DNA of 42,325 nt from Nocardia carnea. GTDB lineage: Bacteria; Actinomycetota; Actinomycetes; Mycobacteriales; Mycobacteriaceae. The stretch lies in the NCBI RefSeq assembly GCF_029868855.1, contig NZ_JARWOV010000123.1:1-42325 (forward strand), given 5' to 3'. The position numbers were made by a program, and so were the translations under genes. Below, piece after piece: positions 26,457-34,172 of the stretch; positions within the stretch are counted from its first letter, which is position 1; every line of letters begins with the position of its first letter. The notes beneath the pieces were generated by a model. It was not told where the DNA came from, did no database searches, and saw only the letters and a program-made list of their open reading frames with translations.

Positions 26457-28129
26457 TGGCGTATGTCATCACGCAGCGCTGCTGCAACGACGCGAGCTGC
26501 GTGGCCGAATGCCCGGTGGACTGCATCCGCCCACGCCCGGAGGACCCGCAGTTCGCGACCGCGGAAATGCTCTACATCGATCCGGACACCTGTATCGATT
26601 GCGGTGCCTGCTACGAGGCCTGCCCGGTGGACGCGATCTACGCCGAAGAGGACCTGCCGCAACATCTCGCAGGGTTCCTCGACGTCAACGCCGGATACTT
26701 CGGGAAGCACCCGCTGGAGCCGGATATGGCTCCCCCGCCGCCGGTCCGGCGTCTCGCCAAGGACCTGGGAACCTTGCGGGTCGCGATCGTCGGTACGGGG
26801 CCCGCCGCATGCTATGCCGCCGAGCAGCTGCTGTCCGCCGGTTCGGTCGAGGTCGAGATGTTCGACCGGCTGCCCACCCCGTGGGGGCTCGCCCGGTACG
26901 GGGTCGCGCCGGATCACGCGCAGACCCGCGGGGTCACCGATATGTTCGCGGCCGCGTTCAAACGCGACACGCTGCAGATGTATCTGAACACCGAAATCGG
27001 TCGTCACATCACGCACGAAGAACTCCGGGACAGTGCGCACGCGGTGATCTACGCGGTCGGCGCACCCACCGACCGCCGCCTCGGCATCCCCGGCGAAGAC
27101 CTCCCGGGCAGCCACTCCGCCACCGAGTTCGTGGCCTGGTACAACGGCAACCCGGACTACGCGGACCGGGAATTCGACCTGTCCGGGCAGCGGGCGGTAA
27201 TCGTCGGGAACGGCAACGTCGCCCTGGATATCGCACGGATGCTCACCATGGACCCCGGCGAACTCGCGGCCACCGATATCGCCGACCACGCCCTGGCGGC
27301 ATTGCGGAACAGCAATATCCGTGAGGTCGTGATCCTGGGCCGGCGCGGGCTGCTCCACGCCGCCTACAGCGCCCCCGAATTCCGGGCGCTGGGGCGGTTG
27401 GCCGGAGTCGATATCGTCCTCGACCCGGCGGATGTGGTCCTCGGCGAAGCCGGGCAGGCGTTCCTCGACAGCCCGGAAGCGGCATATGAACTCGGGCTGA
27501 AGATCGCCGCCGCCGGGGAGTACGCGGCCCGGCCGCCACGCGACGGGCACAAGCGGATCCGGTTCCAGTACTGCGTCTCCCCCACCGAGATCACCGGCGA
27601 CGAGCGGGTCCGGTCGGTGCGGTATGTGCACAACGAGCTCACCGGCCCGGCCGCATCACCCACCGCCCGGCCGACCACCGACACCGGTGAACTGGAGGCA
27701 TCGCTGGTCCTGCGCGCCGTCGGCTACCGCGGGCAGCCGATCGGCGATCTGCCGTTCGACGACGACCGCGGGGTGCTACCCACCGGCTCCGGCCGAGTCG
27801 TCGATCAGTCCGGAACACCGGTTCCCGGCGTATACGCGGCAGGCTGGATCAAACGCGGACCCCGCGGCGTGATCGGTTCCAACCGCGCCGACGCCGCCGA
27901 AACCGTCGCGGCCGTCCTCGACGATTTCCGGGCCGGCGCACTGACCGCACCGACACGGGACCGCACCGCACTGACGGAACTGGTCCGGCAGCGGCAACCG
28001 GAGATGCTCGACCGCACCGCCTGGCAGGCGATCGACCGGGCCGAACGAGCCGCGGGCGCCGCTGGGGGGCGTCCACGGGTCAAACTGGCGACTGTCGAAC
28101 AACTATTGGCGACCGCGCGGGGCGGCTGA
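26456..28129 (+). CDS. fprB: FprB-like fused ferredoxin-ferredoxin/NADP reductase
   Basis: Electron-transfer protein of 557 residues. Residues 1-60 are a ferredoxin domain with C9, C15, C19, C23 (RCCNDASCVAECPVDC) and C46, C49, C52, C56 (CIDCGACYEACP), the 7Fe pattern seen in mycobacterial FprB. Residues ~105 onward are an adrenodoxin-reductase-like flavoprotein: FAD site VAIVGTGPAACYAAEQLL, RYGVAPDHAQTRGVT, NADP site VIVGNGNVALDIARML and the C-terminal YAAGWIKRGPRGVIGSN. The start codon shares a base with the cyp51 stop, so the two are co-translated. The whole NAD(P)H-to-P450 chain can therefore be built from this operon, perhaps without a separate ferredoxin. Confidence 0.95.
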   Translation: MAYVITQRCCNDASCVAECPVDCIRPRPEDPQFATAEMLYIDPDTCIDCGACYEACPVDAIYAEEDLPQHLAGFLDVNAGYFGKHPLEPDMAPPPPVRRLAKDLGTLRVAIVGTGPAACYAAEQLLSAGSVEVEMFDRLPTPWGLARYGVAPDHAQTRGVTDMFAAAFKRDTLQMYLNTEIGRHITHEELRDSAHAVIYAVGAPTDRRLGIPGEDLPGSHSATEFVAWYNGNPDYADREFDLSGQRAVIVGNGNVALDIARMLTMDPGELAATDIADHALAALRNSNIREVVILGRRGLLHAAYSAPEFRALGRLAGVDIVLDPADVVLGEAGQAFLDSPEAAYELGLKIAAAGEYAARPPRDGHKRIRFQYCVSPTEITGDERVRSVRYVHNELTGPAASPTARPTTDTGELEASLVLRAVGYRGQPIGDLPFDDDRGVLPTGSGRVVDQSGTPVPGVYAAGWIKRGPRGVIGSNRADAAETVAAVLDDFRAGALTAPTRDRTALTELVRQRQPEMLDRTAWQAIDRAERAAGAAGGRPRVKLATVEQLLATARGG

Positions 28130-28179
28130 GCAGTCGGCCGGTGCGGGGGAACACGTAAGGCGGCCGACAGCACGTCCAA

Positions 28180-28210
28180 CGCTGCCGCTGCCGAACTTGC
28201 CGCGGCAGCG
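28180..28210. terminator. hairpin between convergent fprB and flavoprotein genes
   Basis: Perfect 9-bp arms (CGCTGCCGC at 28180-28188 and its complement at 28202-28210) around a 13-base loop. It lies in the 114-base gap between convergent operons ending at 28129 and 28244. No T-tract. Confidence 0.6.
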
Positions 28211-28243
28211 CGGCTCGATCCGCCGGACGGGAGGCGACCGGCA

Positions 28244-30946
28244 TCAGGCCGACAGGAATCGCCGGGCATAGGCGCGGACATCGGCATCGGTGTCGTCGAG
28301 CGCCTGCTTCAGTCCGGTGCGTGCGGATTCGCTGTCCGGCCAGGTCCCGAGTGTGAGTACCGCGGCCTTCCGGACATCGAGATGCGGATCTGCCAGTGCT
28401 TCGGTGAGCGCGGCAACGGCCCGGTCCGCGTCCGCGGCGGCCAGTCCGCGGGCGGCACCGACTCGCACCTGCCAGGCCGAATCACGCAGAGCAGCAATAC
28501 ATGTCACGATAGCCGCCTCGGTCGTCCCGAGATCGGCGAAGGCTGCCAGTGCCGCCGCGCGGACCAGCGGGTCCGGGTCCTCGGCCAGTGCCGCCACCGC
28601 CGTACCGCCACCCGAACCGATACCGGCCAGTCCCTGGGCAACCGCGATCCGCACCTCCCGGTCGGCGTCCCCCGCCGCGGCGGCGATCGGTGCCCACTCG
28701 TCTATCGAGACCAGCGCCCGGACCGCCTCGATACGCACTCGATGATCGGAGTCGGCGAGGGCCGAACGGTAGTCGTCGGAGGATCCGGTCCGAGTGGCTC
28801 GCAACAGATCCAGGACCGCGGCGCGGACCACCGAATCCTCGGAGGCGAGCCGCGCCGCGAGACCTTCTGTCGCAGGCAGAACTTCCACCAGTTCGCGGAG
28901 CGCAGCAGCGGCCGCGCTCCGGACCGGTGCCGCGGCGTCGTCGAGTGCGCCGATCAGCAGCGGCACGTATCCGTCGGGTGTGTGCTCGGTCAACACCGCG
29001 ATCGCCGCGACCCGCACGCGTTCCTCGGCATCGGACAGATACTCCGCGAGTTCGGCGGCAGTAGGGGTGTCCAGGGCGAGCAGAGCGAGCAGGCGCGGTG
29101 ACGCGGCGTGCACCGGGCCGGGGGCGGCCGCCGGGGGCGCGGGTTCGGCCGGTTCGGGGGCGCGCCGGTGGCCTACCAGTTCGGGTTGGGCAACAATGAC
29201 CGGCTCGTCACGCGACGGCAGGTCGTCGAGTCCCGGTACGGGCACCAGATACGGTGCGACCGGCCGTTTCAGGAACTCCATCTCCCCGTCGGCGCGTTTG
29301 CGGAGGTTGAGGTGGTAGCGCCACTGTTGATCGTCCCGTTCCGGGAGGTCGGCGCGTTCGTGGTAGAGACCCCAGCGGGATTCGGTACGGGTCAGCGAAC
29401 TGCGGGCGGCCATTTCCGCACAATCGCGAATGAACGACACCTCGACGGCGCGCATGAGTTCGTGTGGGGTGCGCGCGCCCATGTCGGCGAGGTCACCGCG
29501 CATCCGTTCGAAGGTTTCCACCGCCAGCGAGAGTTTGGCGGCGGTTTTCGGGGGCGCCACATAGTCGTTGACGAAGCGGCGCAGTTTGTATTCGACCTGG
29601 GGTTGCGGCGGCCCGTCGGGGTTGCGCAGGGGCTGGTAGACGAGTTCGTGCGCGGCGACGACCTGGTCGGCGGGCAGGGTGTCCGGTGCGGGTACGCCGG
29701 GCAGGGTTCCGGCGGCGTGGGCGCCGGCGAGTTCCCCGAAAACGAAGGCGCCGATCATGTAGTTGTGCGGTACGCACGCCAGGTCACCCGCCGCGTACAG
29801 GCCGGGCACCGTCGTCCGGGCATGCTCGTCCACCCACACCCCCGACGCGGAATGCCCGCCACACAAACCGATCTCGGAAATATGCATCTCGATATCGTGG
29901 GTGCGGTAGTCGTGGCCGCGGTTGGCGTGGAAGGTGCCGCGGGTGGGGCGTTCGGTGGTATGCAGGATTCCTTCGAGGGTGCGCAGGGTTTCGTCGGGCA
30001 GGTGCGACACCTTCAGGTAGATGGGTCCACGCGCGGAATCGATCTCGCGTTTCACCTCCGCGATCATCTGCCCCGACCAGTAGTCGGAGTCCACGAACCG
30101 CTCCCCCTGGGCGTTCACCTGGTATCCGCCGAACGGGTTCGCCACATACGCGCAGGCAGGTCCGTTGTAATCCTTGATCAGCGGGTTGATCTGGAAACAT
30201 TCGATCCCGCTCAGCTCCGCGCCGGCGTGATAGGCCATCGAGTAGCCGTCGCCGGCGTTGGTCGGGTTCTCGTACGTGCCGTACAAGTACCCGGATGCCG
30301 GTAGCCCCAGGCGCCCGCACGGGCCGGTCGCCAGGACGACGGCCTTGGCCCCGACCGTGACGAATTCGCCGGTGCGGGTGTTCAGCGCGGCCGCCCCGAC
30401 CGCCCGGCCGCCTGCGGTGAGCACCCGGACCGGCATCAATCGGTTCTCGATCCGGATCCGCTCCCGGTTCTTGCGCTGCCGCAGCACCCGGTACAGCGCC
30501 TTCTTCACATCTTTGCCCTCGGGCATCGGCAGCACATAGGACCCCGACCGGTGCACCCGGCGCACTGCGTACTCGCCGTATTCGTCCTTCTCGAATTTGA
30601 CGCCGTAGCGTTCCAGCCGCTGCACCATGGCGAAACCGCGGGTCGCGGTCTGGTAGACGGTGCGCTGGTCGACGATTCCGTCGTTGGCGCGGGTGATCTC
30701 GGCGACGTAGTCCTCCGGTTCGGCTTTGCCCGGAATCACCGCGTTGTTGACTCCGTCCATTCCCATGGCGAGCGCGCCGGAGTGCCGGACGTGCGCCTTC
30801 TCGAGCAGCAGCACCTGCGCGCCGTGTTCGGCGGCGGTCAGCGCGGCCATCGTGCCGGCGGTGCCGCCACCGATGACCAGGACATCGCAGTCGAGGCGGA
30901 CGGTATCGGCGAGGTCCGGCGCCGTGAACAGGGTCGGTGCGGTCAC
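28244..30946 (-). CDS. AprA/fumarate-reductase-like flavoprotein with C-terminal HEAT-repeat domain
   Basis: A 900-residue protein. GTG 30946 (VTAPTLFTAPDLADTV) overlaps the ATPase stop (GTGA); the frame open further upstream is antisense-like. Residues ~20-590 are a FAD-dependent reductase of the fumarate reductase/succinate dehydrogenase/APS-reductase alpha superfamily: GGGTAGTMAALTAAEHGAQV dinucleotide fold, AMGMDGVNNAV, YLYGTYENPTNAGDGYSMAY, VDEHARTTVPGLYAAGD, and a C-terminal WGLYHERADLPERDDQQWRY that resembles AprA. A Pro/Ala-rich linker (about 590-612) leads to ~290 residues of about nine HEAT/PBS-lyase-type repeats, each with a V-R-x-A-A-x-x-A core. The ferredoxin in the same operon is the likely electron partner. 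The fusion to HEAT repeats is unusual. Probable role: two-electron reduction or oxidation of the imported substrate. Confidence 0.88.
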   Translation of the reverse strand: MTAPTLFTAPDLADTVRLDCDVLVIGGGTAGTMAALTAAEHGAQVLLLEKAHVRHSGALAMGMDGVNNAVIPGKAEPEDYVAEITRANDGIVDQRTVYQTATRGFAMVQRLERYGVKFEKDEYGEYAVRRVHRSGSYVLPMPEGKDVKKALYRVLRQRKNRERIRIENRLMPVRVLTAGGRAVGAAALNTRTGEFVTVGAKAVVLATGPCGRLGLPASGYLYGTYENPTNAGDGYSMAYHAGAELSGIECFQINPLIKDYNGPACAYVANPFGGYQVNAQGERFVDSDYWSGQMIAEVKREIDSARGPIYLKVSHLPDETLRTLEGILHTTERPTRGTFHANRGHDYRTHDIEMHISEIGLCGGHSASGVWVDEHARTTVPGLYAAGDLACVPHNYMIGAFVFGELAGAHAAGTLPGVPAPDTLPADQVVAAHELVYQPLRNPDGPPQPQVEYKLRRFVNDYVAPPKTAAKLSLAVETFERMRGDLADMGARTPHELMRAVEVSFIRDCAEMAARSSLTRTESRWGLYHERADLPERDDQQWRYHLNLRKRADGEMEFLKRPVAPYLVPVPGLDDLPSRDEPVIVAQPELVGHRRAPEPAEPAPPAAAPGPVHAASPRLLALLALDTPTAAELAEYLSDAEERVRVAAIAVLTEHTPDGYVPLLIGALDDAAAPVRSAAAAALRELVEVLPATEGLAARLASEDSVVRAAVLDLLRATRTGSSDDYRSALADSDHRVRIEAVRALVSIDEWAPIAAAAGDADREVRIAVAQGLAGIGSGGGTAVAALAEDPDPLVRAAALAAFADLGTTEAAIVTCIAALRDSAWQVRVGAARGLAAADADRAVAALTEALADPHLDVRKAAVLTLGTWPDSESARTGLKQALDDTDADVRAYARRFLSA

Positions 30947-31710
30947 GTCAGGGCCTCCAGGATTCGGGCGCGTTCGCCGGCCCGGTCGGCGATTTCGCGC
31001 GGGTTCGGAATATCGACGAGGGCTCGCAGCGGGTGCCCGGCCCGCCCGAGTACCGCGACCCGGTCGCCGAGCAGCAGCGCCTCGTCCACGTCGTGAGTGA
31101 CGAATACGACGGTGGTGGGGTGGGTCTGCCAGGTCTCGATGAGCAGCCGCTGCACGGTGGCGCGGGTCTGGGTGTCCAGCGCGCCGAAGGGTTCGTCCAT
31201 CATCACCGCCCGCGGTGCACCCGCCAGGCCGCGCGCCAGCTGTACCCGCTGACGCATACCGCCGGACAGGTTCTTGGGTAGGAAATCGCCGAACCCCGTG
31301 AGCCCTACTTCGTCGATCCAGCGGTCGGCGGCCGCCCGGCGCCCGGTCTTCGGTTCGCCGCGTAACCGCAGTGCCAGGTCGATATTGGCGCGCACGCTGC
31401 GCCACGGCAGCAGTGCGTTGTCCTGGAAGACGACGGCACGGTCGCGGGAGGTGCCGGTGACCAGGTCGCCGTCGGCGAGGACCCGGCCGGAGTCGGGTGT
31501 CAGCAGGCCGGCCAGCGCCCGCAAAACGGTGGATTTCCCGCAGCCGGACGGCCCGGTGAGGACGAGGATTTCGCCCGGCCGGACATCCAGGGTGAGGTTG
31601 TCGATCACCGGGTCACCCGTGTAGGACAGCGAAACCGCGTCCAGCCGTAAGGCCATCGCGTGTTCGCCGGTGTCCCTCCGGGTATCGCGGGTGGTGAGAG
31701 TGGTGGTCAT
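30943..31710 (-). CDS. ABC transporter ATP-binding protein, nitrate/sulfonate/taurine type
   Basis: ATPase of 255 residues, related to SsuB/TauB. ATG 31710 overlaps the permease stop (ATGA). It shows Walker A GPSGCGKST, Q-loop VVFQDNALLPWRSV, signature LSGGMRQRVQLARGL, Walker B VMMDEPFGALD and H-loop VTHDVDEALLLGD, ending REIADRAGERARILEAL. The LPW after the Q-loop and the DEPFGALD box are typical of the nitrate/sulfonate/bicarbonate family. Its stop overlaps the start of the flavoprotein gene, tying import and redox steps together at the level of translation. Confidence 0.94.
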   Translation of the reverse strand: MTTTLTTRDTRRDTGEHAMALRLDAVSLSYTGDPVIDNLTLDVRPGEILVLTGPSGCGKSTVLRALAGLLTPDSGRVLADGDLVTGTSRDRAVVFQDNALLPWRSVRANIDLALRLRGEPKTGRRAAADRWIDEVGLTGFGDFLPKNLSGGMRQRVQLARGLAGAPRAVMMDEPFGALDTQTRATVQRLLIETWQTHPTTVVFVTHDVDEALLLGDRVAVLGRAGHPLRALVDIPNPREIADRAGERARILEALT

Positions 31711-32561
31711 CGGGCATTCTCCTCTCCCCTGGGCAGCCAGCGGGTGGCCCGGCGGCCGAGCAGTTCGACCGCCGCGGAGGTGCCGAACCCGAGGGCGCCG
31801 ATGGTGATGATCCCGACGAACACCCCGGGGTAGTCGACGATGGTGTAGGCCTGCCAGGTGCGGTAGCCGACGCCGAGACGGCCCGAGATCATCTCCGCGG
31901 AGATCAGGCAGATCCAGGCGACACCGAGCCCGACCGACAACCCACCGAAGATGCCCGGCAGCGCGCCCGGAACCACGACGCGCACCAGCACATCCCAGCG
32001 ATTGCCGCCGAGGGTGCGCACGGAGTCCTCCCACAGGGTGGGCAGAGCGCGTACCGCGTGCCGGGTGCTGACCATGATCGGAAAGTAGGCGGCGAGGCCG
32101 GTGATGAACACGATCCCGGCTTCGTCGTCGGGGAACAGCAGGATCGCGATCGGCACCACGGCGATCGCGGGGATGGGCCGGGCGAGTTCGGTGAGCGGGC
32201 CGAGGATCCCCGCGCACACCGGGGACCGGCCCAGGGCGATCCCGCTCGCGACACCGAGCACGGTCGCGATGGCGAAACCGGTGAGAATGCGGATCAGTGA
32301 TTGGGCGAGGTCCAGGTAGTAGACGTCGGTACCCAGCTGACGTCCGAATGCCGTGAGCACTTCGGTGACGGTGGGCAGGGTGTCGAACCGCAGCCACAAC
32401 CGGATATCGGCGGCGGTCAGCAGTTGCCAGATCAGCACGGCGCCGGCCACCGAACCCACCCGCAGTGCCCGGCCCGGCCACACCGAGCGGGTGCCGCGCC
32501 GGGGCCGGGGGTGGTCGCTGTGCAGGGCGGTGCCGGAATCGGCGGGGGCGGCGACGGTCAC
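31707..32561 (-). CDS. ABC transporter permease, nitrate/sulfonate/taurine type
   Basis: Inner-membrane permease, 284 residues, like SsuC/TauC. GTG 32561 overlaps the binding-protein stop (GTGA). After an arginine-rich start there is a first helix (about residues 32-50), TVTEVLTAFGRQLGTDVYYL outside the membrane, and FAIATVLGVASGIALGRSP. The EAA loop that docks the ATPase reads EDSVRTLGGNRWDVLVRVVV. Six helices are predicted by eye. The position between binding protein and ATPase is standard for the family. Confidence 0.93.
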   Translation of the reverse strand: MTVAAPADSGTALHSDHPRPRRGTRSVWPGRALRVGSVAGAVLIWQLLTAADIRLWLRFDTLPTVTEVLTAFGRQLGTDVYYLDLAQSLIRILTGFAIATVLGVASGIALGRSPVCAGILGPLTELARPIPAIAVVPIAILLFPDDEAGIVFITGLAAYFPIMVSTRHAVRALPTLWEDSVRTLGGNRWDVLVRVVVPGALPGIFGGLSVGLGVAWICLISAEMISGRLGVGYRTWQAYTIVDYPGVFVGIITIGALGFGTSAAVELLGRRATRWLPRGEENAR

Positions 32562-33937
32562 GACCGGACCTCCGCGACGGCCTGGTCGTAGCCGACCGGC
32601 TGGGCGGTGGGGTGGGCTTGCCGGTGACGGGCGGCGGCCGCCGGGGTGGTGAAGGCCAGGTAGGTGTCGCCGTCACGCAACCACACGGCCTTGTCGGCGA
32701 ACCAGCGGGTGCCCAGTTCGGAATCGACCACATAGGCGGCTCGGACGGTTTCGCCTTGCGCGCGGGCAGTTTTCACCGCGCGCAGCAGTTCGGTGGGATC
32801 ACCGGCCGGCCGGGTGGTGTCCTGCCCGTCGACCCAGAGTTCGTTACCGGAACCGCTGGTGTGGTTCGTGGTGTCGGCGAGTGCCGCGTCGTAGTCCTGG
32901 CCGCGGGCGGCGAACGCCGCGCGGATCAGGCGGTCGTCGGCGAAGGCAGCGGTGTCGAGGTCGGCGAAATCGCCGATCGACTTCAGGTACCGCACATCGT
33001 CTTCGAACGCGGCGAGCAGGCTGGGTTTGAGCGTGGTGTCGAAGGAGGTGCCGCCGGGGCCGTTGTAGAGATAGACCACTTCTTGCGGCAGGTCCGAACC
33101 TTCGGCGACGATCCGCGCCGCCTCCAGCGGTTCCCGCCACAGAAATTCGGTGGCGTCGAGTTGCGCCTGCAGGAAGGCGTCGACCACTTCGGGATGCTGC
33201 GCGGTGTAGTCCTTGCGGGCGACGACCCCGTGGAATGTCGGAACATTCAACTCGGCGCCGTCGTAGAGCAGTTTCGCCTTGTCCTGGAACACCAGCAGTC
33301 CCGGCCACGCCACGAACTGCGACAGCCCGCTCACCTGACCCGATTCCAGGGCCGACGCCCCCACCTGGGGCTGCTGGTTCAGCACCTCGACACCGGTGAC
33401 CGGGTCGATTCCCGCGCGGGTCAGCGCCTGCACGAGTGTGCCGTGACCGGCGGAGCCGACGCTGGCGGAGACCTTCTTGCCCGCCAGGTCCGGCAGGCCT
33501 GTGGCGGGCGAATCCGGCGGTACCACCACCATGTTCAGTGCGCCTTTGGGGTTGTAGCCGGTGACCGAGAGGAATTCCGTGCGGGACCGTTCGTTGGCCT
33601 GCGTGCGCGACCCGTTGATCAGCAGCGGGTAATCACCCATCGAACCGATATCGATCTTCTCGGCCACCATCTGTGCGGTGATCGGGGCGCCGGTGTCGTA
33701 GTCCTGCCATTCGACCTCGTAGGCCGGTCCACCGTCCTCGGTGAGCCGGTCCAGCCGCTGCTCCAGATAACCCTGGGCGCGCAGCAATGTGCCCGCGGTG
33801 ACGGTGTTGATGGTCTTCGACTGGTATCCGATGACGACGCGCACCGTATCGCCCGCGGCGGCGTCTTCCAGCGAGCACCCGGTGAGGGCGAGCGCCCCGG
33901 CGGCCAGGACGGCGGCGAGGCGTTTCAGTGTGGGCAT
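32558..33937 (-). CDS. SsuA/TauA-like binding lipoprotein with C-terminal NosL-like domain
   Basis: Lipoprotein of 459 residues with lipobox LALTGC (C21). Residues ~30-330 are a NMT1/SsuA-type periplasmic-binding fold: VRVVIGYQSKTINTVTAGTL, MVAEKIDIGSMGDYPLLING, LAGKKVSASVGSAGHGTLVQ. The protein then runs ~100 residues longer than SsuA. The tail, GNELWVDGQDTTRPAGDP, then AAYVVDSELGTRWFADKAVW and YLAFTTPAAAARHRQAHP, resembles the C-terminal lobe of NosL, the copper-binding accessory lipoprotein. The cysteine and methionine ligands of true NosL are not obvious here, so metal binding is uncertain. It follows the ferredoxin gene by seven bases. Fusion of a solute-binding protein to a NosL-like lobe is uncommon. 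Confidence 0.85.
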   Translation of the reverse strand: MPTLKRLAAVLAAGALALTGCSLEDAAAGDTVRVVIGYQSKTINTVTAGTLLRAQGYLEQRLDRLTEDGGPAYEVEWQDYDTGAPITAQMVAEKIDIGSMGDYPLLINGSRTQANERSRTEFLSVTGYNPKGALNMVVVPPDSPATGLPDLAGKKVSASVGSAGHGTLVQALTRAGIDPVTGVEVLNQQPQVGASALESGQVSGLSQFVAWPGLLVFQDKAKLLYDGAELNVPTFHGVVARKDYTAQHPEVVDAFLQAQLDATEFLWREPLEAARIVAEGSDLPQEVVYLYNGPGGTSFDTTLKPSLLAAFEDDVRYLKSIGDFADLDTAAFADDRLIRAAFAARGQDYDAALADTTNHTSGSGNELWVDGQDTTRPAGDPTELLRAVKTARAQGETVRAAYVVDSELGTRWFADKAVWLRDGDTYLAFTTPAAAARHRQAHPTAQPVGYDQAVAEVRS

Positions 33938-33944
33938 GGTGGTT

Positions 33945-34172
33945 CTACCTCAGGAGATACGGCATATTGACGGTGACGGCGCCCGTGGGACAGCGGGCGG
34001 CGCAGGGGCCGCAGTACCAGCATTCGTCGACGTGCATGAACGCTTTGCCGTTGTCGGGATTGATCGCCAGGGAGTCGAGCGGGCAGATCTCGACGCACAG
34101 GGTGCAGCCTTGGATACAGAGCGATTCGTCGATGGTCACGGGGATATCGGTGCGCTGGTTCGCCAGGGCCAT
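33945..34172 (-). CDS. two-cluster 4Fe-4S ferredoxin (AprB-like)
   Basis: A 75-residue ferredoxin beginning MALANQRTDIPVTIDESLC. The first set is C19, C23, C26, C30 (C-x3-C-x2-C-x3-C); the second is C51, C54, C57, C61 (CWYCGPCAARCP), giving two [4Fe-4S] clusters. The widened first spacing and the tryptophan after the first cysteine of the second set recall the beta subunit of APS reductase, which pairs with the AprA flavoprotein. In the same operon an AprA-like flavoprotein is present. The start codon immediately follows the GntR stop (TAG, zero gap). The most likely role is passing electrons to or from the flavoprotein. Confidence 0.92.
   Translation of the reverse strand: MALANQRTDIPVTIDESLCIQGCTLCVEICPLDSLAINPDNGKAFMHVDECWYCGPCAARCPTGAVTVNMPYLLR

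Noticed and set aside
29108..30304. 398-codon plus-strand frame opposite the flavoprotein
   Set aside because: The minus strand encodes unmistakable FAD motifs; the plus frame is a shadow rich in Gly, His, Arg and Val.
30947..31405. N-terminal extension of the flavoprotein to an upstream start
   Set aside because: The extra 153 codons lie antisense-like inside the ATPase gene and are Arg/Pro-rich. The GTG at 30946 overlapping the ATPase stop is a natural start.
31711..32733. N-terminal extension of the ABC ATPase frame
   Set aside because: The extension lies within the permease gene in another frame; ATG 31710 overlaps the permease stop and starts the normal ATPase sequence.
32465..33970. 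501-codon plus-strand frame opposite the NosL-tailed binding protein
   Set aside because: Long only because of GC bias; the minus strand has a lipobox and a binding-protein fold.
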